Assembly: GCA_040081265.1 (NCBI GenBank)
Contig: JBEBGV010000057.1
Location: 1-30,973 of the forward strand
From: JBEBGV01 sp040081265
GTDB lineage: Bacteria > Acidobacteriota > Vicinamibacteria > Vicinamibacterales > UBA2999
DNA length: 30,973 bases
Direction of reading: 5' to 3'
Part shown: positions 27,208-30,973 of the stretch, piece by piece
How the letters are laid out: every line of letters begins with the position of its first letter
Position numbering within the stretch: position 1 is the first letter of the stretch
The notes under the pieces: generated by a model
Told to the model about the DNA's origin: nothing
The model's input: only the letters and a program-made list of their open reading frames with translations
Databases searched by the model: none
Translations under genes and position numbers: made by a program

Positions 27208-29550
27208 CTAGGTTTCGTACATCAACAGCCGCAAGGCGTTGGCGATGACGATGAGCGTGCTGCCTTCATGCACGAGCACCGCGGGACCGATACCGAAGGT
27301 GCCGGTGGTCGTCGCCAGGATCAACACCGCGATGACGAGGAGCGATAAGTAGAGATTCTGCCGAATGATCGCCCGCGCGCGCCGGGACAGCCCGATGGCG
27401 AACGGAAGCCGGCCCAGGTCGTCGGCCATCAGCGCGACGTCGGCGGTTTCGAGTGCGGTGGCCGTGCCGGCGGCGCCCATCGCGATGCCAACCGTGGCCT
27501 GCGCGAGGGCCGGAGCGTCGTTGACACCGTCCCCGACCATCGCAACTCGGCCGTGCGTGCGCAGCAACTCCTGGATTGCCGTGACCTTGTCTTCTGGGAG
27601 GAGTTCACCGCGAACCTCGTCGACGCCCACTTCCTGCGCGATGGCGGCGCCAACAGCCTGATGATCACCGGTGAGCATGACGATGCGGCTGATTCCGGTG
27701 CGACGCAGTCGGTCTAGCACGTCCCGCACGCCAGCCCGTGGTCGGTCGGCGAGTCCCAGGACGCCGAGCCAGCGCTCGCCCATCCGCACGACCATGATGC
27801 TGCGCCCGGCGGCCTGAAGCCGTGAGACGGTGGCGGCGACGTCCTCCGAGACGGGGCGGCCGCCTTCGACAAAGAGCCGCAGGTTGCCGATTTCGACGAC
27901 TGTGCCGTTGACCTCGGACCGCACGCCGCGCCCGGTCACGCTCTCGAGCGGCGCCGCTTGTAGCGCGGGGAGACCCGCCGCATCTGCGCGTCGTGCCACC
28001 GCTTGCGCCAGTGGATGTTGCGATTGACGCTCGACCGCCGCGGACGCCTGCAGCAGTTCGTCTTCGCTGACACCCGCTGCTGGCACGATGTCGGTGACCT
28101 CCGGTTGACCGATGGTCAGGGTGCCCGTCTTGTCCAATGCGATCGCCTTGATGGTGCCCAGGTTCTCGAGGTGCATGCCGCCCTTGATCAGCACGCCCCG
28201 ACGCGCGGCCTGCGCAATGCCCGCGAGGACGGTCGCCGGAGTGCCAAGTGCAAGCGCACACGGAGAAGATGCGACCAGTAGTGCCATGGCTCGATAAAAG
28301 CTGGTTGGCCAGTCCCACACGCCCAGCAGCGGCGGAACGGTCATGACGAGGAGGTCAGCGACGAGCACCGCGGGCACGAACACCCGCTCAAAACGGTCGG
28401 TGAACACCTGGGTCGGTGCCTTTTGCGTCTGCGCGTCCTCGACCAGCCTGATCACCCGATCGAGCGTCCTGTCGCCGGCAGCCTTCGTGGTCTCGATGGT
28501 CAGTGCCCCTTCGCCGTTGATCGTCCCGGCATAGACATCGTCTCCCTCGACCTTGTCGACGGGAACGGACTCGCCAGTAATTGGGGCCTGGTTGATTGCC
28601 GACCGCCCGCTGGCAATCCGGCCGTCGACCGGGACGCGTTCGGCGGGGCGCACCAGTACCAGATCGCCAAGCTGGACCTGTGCAACCGGAACATCGGTGG
28701 TCCGATTGCCCTGAAGCACACGCGCGATCGACGGCGCGAGGTCGGCGAGTGCTCGTATCGACGCGCGGGCGCGTCCCAGTGCGTAGTGTTCCAGGGCGTG
28801 CGCAAGAGAGAAGAGAAAGAGCAGGAAGGCGCCCTCCGCCCACGCACCGAGGATCGCGGCGCCCATGGAAGCGACCAACATCAGGAGGTCGATGTCGAAG
28901 GCGAATCGGCCTTTTCGGAGGCCGCCGATCGTGTGACGCAGCAGGTCGTATGCGCCGAAGGCGTACGACGCCGCATACACGGGGACAAAAAATGACGGAG
29001 AAACGCCGCTGCGCTCGAAAACGAAAGCCGCCGCCAGCAGCGAGCCGGCGCAGAGACTCCAGACGAGCTCGCGATTCCGCGCGTACCACGACCGGGCCGT
29101 ATCAGGGACCGCTGAGGCGGCAGCACCCGCGCTGCGCAGCGCATCGTCGACCTGTTCGGGGCGGAACCCGGCCCGCTCGAACTCGACCCGTGCCATCTGC
29201 GCCGGAAGGTTGACCGACGCCGCGAGCACCCCCGGGAGCGCTCCGAGCACCTCTTCGATACGCCGGCCAGCATCCTCGCCGGAGATCGCGTGGAGCGGCC
29301 ACGAGCGGTGTCCGTAGCGGGCTGTGATCTCAGCGCCGGCCGACTGAGCGACCCGCTGAACTTCGTCGATGGTCATCGTGTCCGCGTCGTAGTGCACGCA
29401 GAGAGTGAACTGACCACTCTCGTCGACGATGTGCACGTCTTCGATGCCCTGCGTCCTCGACAGCAGGGCCTGCAGACGTTCTATACAGGCGTCTCGACCA
29501 TCAGCAACGTCAGGTAGGAGGACGGGTAAATCAATCCGGATGTTCTTCAC
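27208..29550 (-). CDS. P1B-type heavy-metal ATPase (SPC/HEGST type)
   Basis: A 780-residue membrane ATPase. Order: two degenerate HMA-like modules (about 1-80 and 85-147) lacking CxxC; membrane helices; TGES (325-328); helix-6 motif SPC (429-431); phosphorylation site DKTGTLT (D473); HP (512-513); GDGVNDAP (673-680); helix-8 motif HEGST (761-765) followed by NALRLL. SPC with HEGST is the pattern of the P1B-4 (CoaT/CtpD) group that exports Co, Ni, Zn or Fe, rather than Cu. The GTG start at 29550 (MKNIRIDLP) has only a weak ribosome site. It stands alone on this strand, and its promoter must lie in the debris upstream. Confidence 0.92.
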   Translation of the reverse strand: MKNIRIDLPVLLPDVADGRDACIERLQALLSRTQGIEDVHIVDESGQFTLCVHYDADTMTIDEVQRVAQSAGAEITARYGHRSWPLHAISGEDAGRRIEEVLGALPGVLAASVNLPAQMARVEFERAGFRPEQVDDALRSAGAAASAVPDTARSWYARNRELVWSLCAGSLLAAAFVFERSGVSPSFFVPVYAASYAFGAYDLLRHTIGGLRKGRFAFDIDLLMLVASMGAAILGAWAEGAFLLFLFSLAHALEHYALGRARASIRALADLAPSIARVLQGNRTTDVPVAQVQLGDLVLVRPAERVPVDGRIASGRSAINQAPITGESVPVDKVEGDDVYAGTINGEGALTIETTKAAGDRTLDRVIRLVEDAQTQKAPTQVFTDRFERVFVPAVLVADLLVMTVPPLLGVWDWPTSFYRAMALLVASSPCALALGTPATVLAGIAQAARRGVLIKGGMHLENLGTIKAIALDKTGTLTIGQPEVTDIVPAAGVSEDELLQASAAVERQSQHPLAQAVARRADAAGLPALQAAPLESVTGRGVRSEVNGTVVEIGNLRLFVEGGRPVSEDVAATVSRLQAAGRSIMVVRMGERWLGVLGLADRPRAGVRDVLDRLRRTGISRIVMLTGDHQAVGAAIAQEVGVDEVRGELLPEDKVTAIQELLRTHGRVAMVGDGVNDAPALAQATVGIAMGAAGTATALETADVALMADDLGRLPFAIGLSRRARAIIRQNLYLSLLVIAVLILATTTGTFGIGPAVLVHEGSTLIVIANALRLLMYET

Positions 29551-29780
29551 AACGTCTCTGGCCTGTTCATTGTTCCACGGTTGGGGCGTTCTGGAGGGCG
29601 CGGCCTGCCAAAATGCACAGGCCCGGCATCTCAGGTGGTCAGCAGGCTCGATCGCGTACCCCTACAGAGCTTGGCGGAAGGGCCCTCGCAGTCGCTGATG
29701 TCGCCGACGTGCGCGCTGAGGGTGCAGTGGGCATCGCCGTGCCGAACGGCCTGGTGGTGGTAACGCAGACCCGCGGACCG
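29551..29780. other. Intergenic mosaic upstream of the ATPase
   Basis: No gene can be supported here. The + strand frame reads through 29690-29778 with VADVADVRAEGAV, which faintly recalls a porter segment of CzcA. The match is too short to rely on. An inverted repeat GGCCTG-N10-CAGGCC occurs at 29602-29623. The ATPase promoter must lie in this stretch, but I see no clear -35/-10 pair. Confidence 0.3.
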
Positions 29781-29891
29781 TGGAGTCCTGCGGCGGGCGT
29801 CGCCTGGTGGCCGTCATCGGGCGTGCGCCTCCGCAGTTCCGTCGGCCGCGCCTTCCGCGTGCCGACCTTCACCGAACGGTATTACTCTGAT
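29781..29891 (+). pseudogene. Fragment of a TonB-dependent receptor
   Basis: Thirty-seven codons, from WSPAAGVAWWPSS to FTERYYSD, align without gaps to residues 387-423 of the intact receptor at 24812-26662. Most residues match, but the DNA is only about 70 percent alike by eye, so this is a paralogue and not a recent copy. Sequence on both sides is unrelated to the receptor. On its right it joins a czcA fragment at about 29892. The continuous frame from 29613 to 30053 that spans the piece is a chance fusion. Confidence 0.7.
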
Positions 29892-29892
29892 C

Positions 29893-30081
29893 ATGGCGCC
29901 GCTGGTCGCGGGGCTTGGCTTCCTGCCGATGCCGCTGTCGACCAGTGCCGGCGCCAAGGTGCAGCAGCCCCTCGCTACGGTCGTCATCGGCGGGCTGGTC
30001 ACCTCGACGGCGCTCATGCTGTTCGTGTTGCCGTCGCTCTATCGCCGCTTTGAACGCGAGCGACCGGGGGTGGAATTGTGA
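29893..30081 (+). pseudogene. czcA: 3' remnant of a third czcA gene
   Basis: Sixty-two codons encode MAPLVAGLGFLPMPLSTSAG through VEL, matching the last two membrane helices of CzcA. It is closest to copy 2 (shared VQQPLATVVIGGL and LPSLYRRFERE). The rest of the gene is missing, and the 5' edge is the join with the receptor fragment. The stop codon still overlaps the next start as in the intact operon. It has no function as a pump. Confidence 0.8.
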
Positions 30082-30272
30082 TGCGTGAGATTAAGGCCAT
30101 TATCAGACCTGAGCGCGTCGCGAGCGTCATCGGGGCGCTCCATGAACGGCCAGATCTACCGGGCCTCACCATTTCCTTCGTTGAGGGAGTCGGCCGTCGG
30201 CGTGCGGGTACGGCTCTTGCTGAATTCGGCGACGTGCGAATGGCAAAGCTCCATGCGTTCGGCGTCCGCTGA
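30081..30272 (+). pseudogene. Truncated PII-like gene
   Basis: The first 57 codons (MREIKAIIRPERVASVIGAL to VRMAKL, ending at 30251) match the PII-like gene at 23896-24225. After that the frame turns into unrelated residues and stops at 30272. The B-loop TGRPGDGKIFV and the C-terminus are lost, so nucleotide binding is not expected. The homology ends sharply, which points to a deletion and not a single frameshift. Confidence 0.8.
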
Positions 30273-30328
30273 GCTGCGTGTAGGAGTGGCCGTAGTGGGC
30301 GGAGCGCGCCTGAAGAGCAAACGGCTTG

Positions 30329-30526
30329 ATGGCTGAGGACAGCACTGTGGCTGCTAAACAGAAGAACCGTCACGCAGCACCATTGACGCGTTCCGATAGA
30401 CGGCGCCTGAAACGTCTGCGCGGGCGTAGCGGGTGGTCGCGGGCAATGTCAGTGCTCGCGGTGGTCTGGGTGCTGGCGCTTTTATGGTACGTATTTCATC
30501 TGTTAACCGCGCATCCCCGGGGGTGA
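30329..30526 (+). CDS. Small single-pass membrane protein after the truncated PII gene
   Basis: A 65-residue protein with a basic N-terminal half (RSDRRRLKRLRGRSG), one membrane span (about residues 40-57, MSVLAVVWVLALLWYVFHLL) and the tail TAHPRG. It takes the same place as the 46-residue peptide at 24227-24367 and shares its plan and tail. ATG 30329 is used; a TTG lies directly before it. It may be intact even though its upstream partners are broken. Confidence 0.55.
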   Translation: MAEDSTVAAKQKNRHAAPLTRSDRRRLKRLRGRSGWSRAMSVLAVVWVLALLWYVFHLLTAHPRG

Positions 30527-30973
30527 ACATGGACGCGCTACCTTAGCGCCCCCCTTCTTGCCGCTCCCGCCCGCTGGCTCTGCAGTTGAGAACCGGCCCA
30601 CGAAACCGGTGGTCAGTGTTTCGGAGCATGGAGCCCATGCCTGCCTGCGGCCCATGCCAAAACGCTGCTGGCTGAAGGAACCGACTACTCTCACGGCCGG
30701 ACTCTAGAGCCGAGTGCTTGTCAAGAGGGCTGGAGGTCAATTCAGCCCGGCGGGCAACCGCCTTTCGCGATTCCTTTCCCAAATCTATTTCGGGCGTGTT
30801 GTCTTATTGCGGTTCAGGCCCAATTCACGGTCAGGCTCGCGAGCAAGAGGGTCGCCCTTTCTTACCCCGGCGCAGACCATTGGTCACGGGGACGCATGCT
30901 ACTCCGCGGTTTGTTTCTCCCCGCCGGAGTCTGCCGGTAGCGTTGAATCCTCAATCGTCCGTTCAGACTTGCC
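30527..30973. other. Stretch without a supportable gene
   Basis: Short frames exist on both strands but have no recognisable protein features. The base composition looks less GC-biased than the rest of the window. Only a small hairpin was seen, GCATGG-AGC-CCATGC at 30626-30640. No tRNA, insertion-sequence end or repeat array was found. Confidence 0.5.

Noticed and set aside
29690..29778. Possible further czcA porter fragment (VADVADVR)
   Set aside because: Only about seven residues resemble CzcA, which is within chance for a short Ala/Val-rich stretch.
29613..30053. Continuous 146-codon frame that could be called a gene
   Set aside because: Only codons 57-93 match a receptor; the rest is unrelated or out of frame with the czcA remnant, so it is a chance fusion in debris.

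Overview
The window is one high-GC bacterial accessory segment packed with metal- and sulfur-stress genes. About 29 intact coding regions and three gene remnants can be supported. No transposase, integrase, tRNA, rRNA or CRISPR array was seen. GC-rich codon use, frequent GTG/TTG starts, many secreted proteins and two different CzcCBA-type pumps suggest a Gram-negative, two-membrane bacterium. An acidobacterial (Vicinamibacteria-like) origin is my guess, not shown by the sequence.

Region A (89-11365, + strand) opens with a complete czcCBA tripartite metal efflux operon. It runs on into periplasmic and membrane genes: a YcnI-like copper-binding protein, two paralogous single-pass 'transmembrane anchor' proteins, a small DUF5666-like protein, a cytochrome c'-like protein, a HupE/UreJ-type permease and a DUF3147 membrane protein. 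After a promoter with the layout typical of MerR-controlled promoters (9881-9911) come a His-containing exported protein with an internal 51-residue repeat and a MerR-family regulator that probably controls this promoter.

Region B (11410-16255, - strand) is a reactive-sulfur operon. It is read from an ArsR-rhodanese fusion through an MFS permease, a DsrE-like sulfur carrier, an SQR-like flavoprotein and a rhodanese/persulfide-dioxygenase-like fusion to a small SHOCT protein. An inverted repeat beside the ArsR start codon is the likely operator.

Region C (16337-26662, + strand) holds an outer-membrane protein, a small Cys-rich secreted protein, a second czcCBA operon, a PII-like regulator overlapping the end of czcA, a 46-residue membrane peptide, a secreted protein of unknown function and a BtuB-like TonB-dependent receptor.

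Region D (26689-29550, - strand) has an isolated fliE-like gene and a P1B-type metal ATPase with SPC and HEGST motifs (Co/Ni/Zn/Fe type).

Region E (29551-30973) is debris: a piece of a TonB receptor joined to the last 62 codons of a third czcA, a truncated PII gene and an intact-looking small membrane protein, followed by about 450 bases with no supportable gene. The debris repeats the czcA-PII-small-membrane-protein order of region C, so that trio looks like a conserved unit.

Together, the RND pumps and the ATPase would expel divalent metals. The TonB receptor and HupE-like permease could serve cobalt/nickel/cobalamin uptake or balance. The sulfur operon would oxidise or carry sulfide and persulfides that accompany metals in reduced settings.
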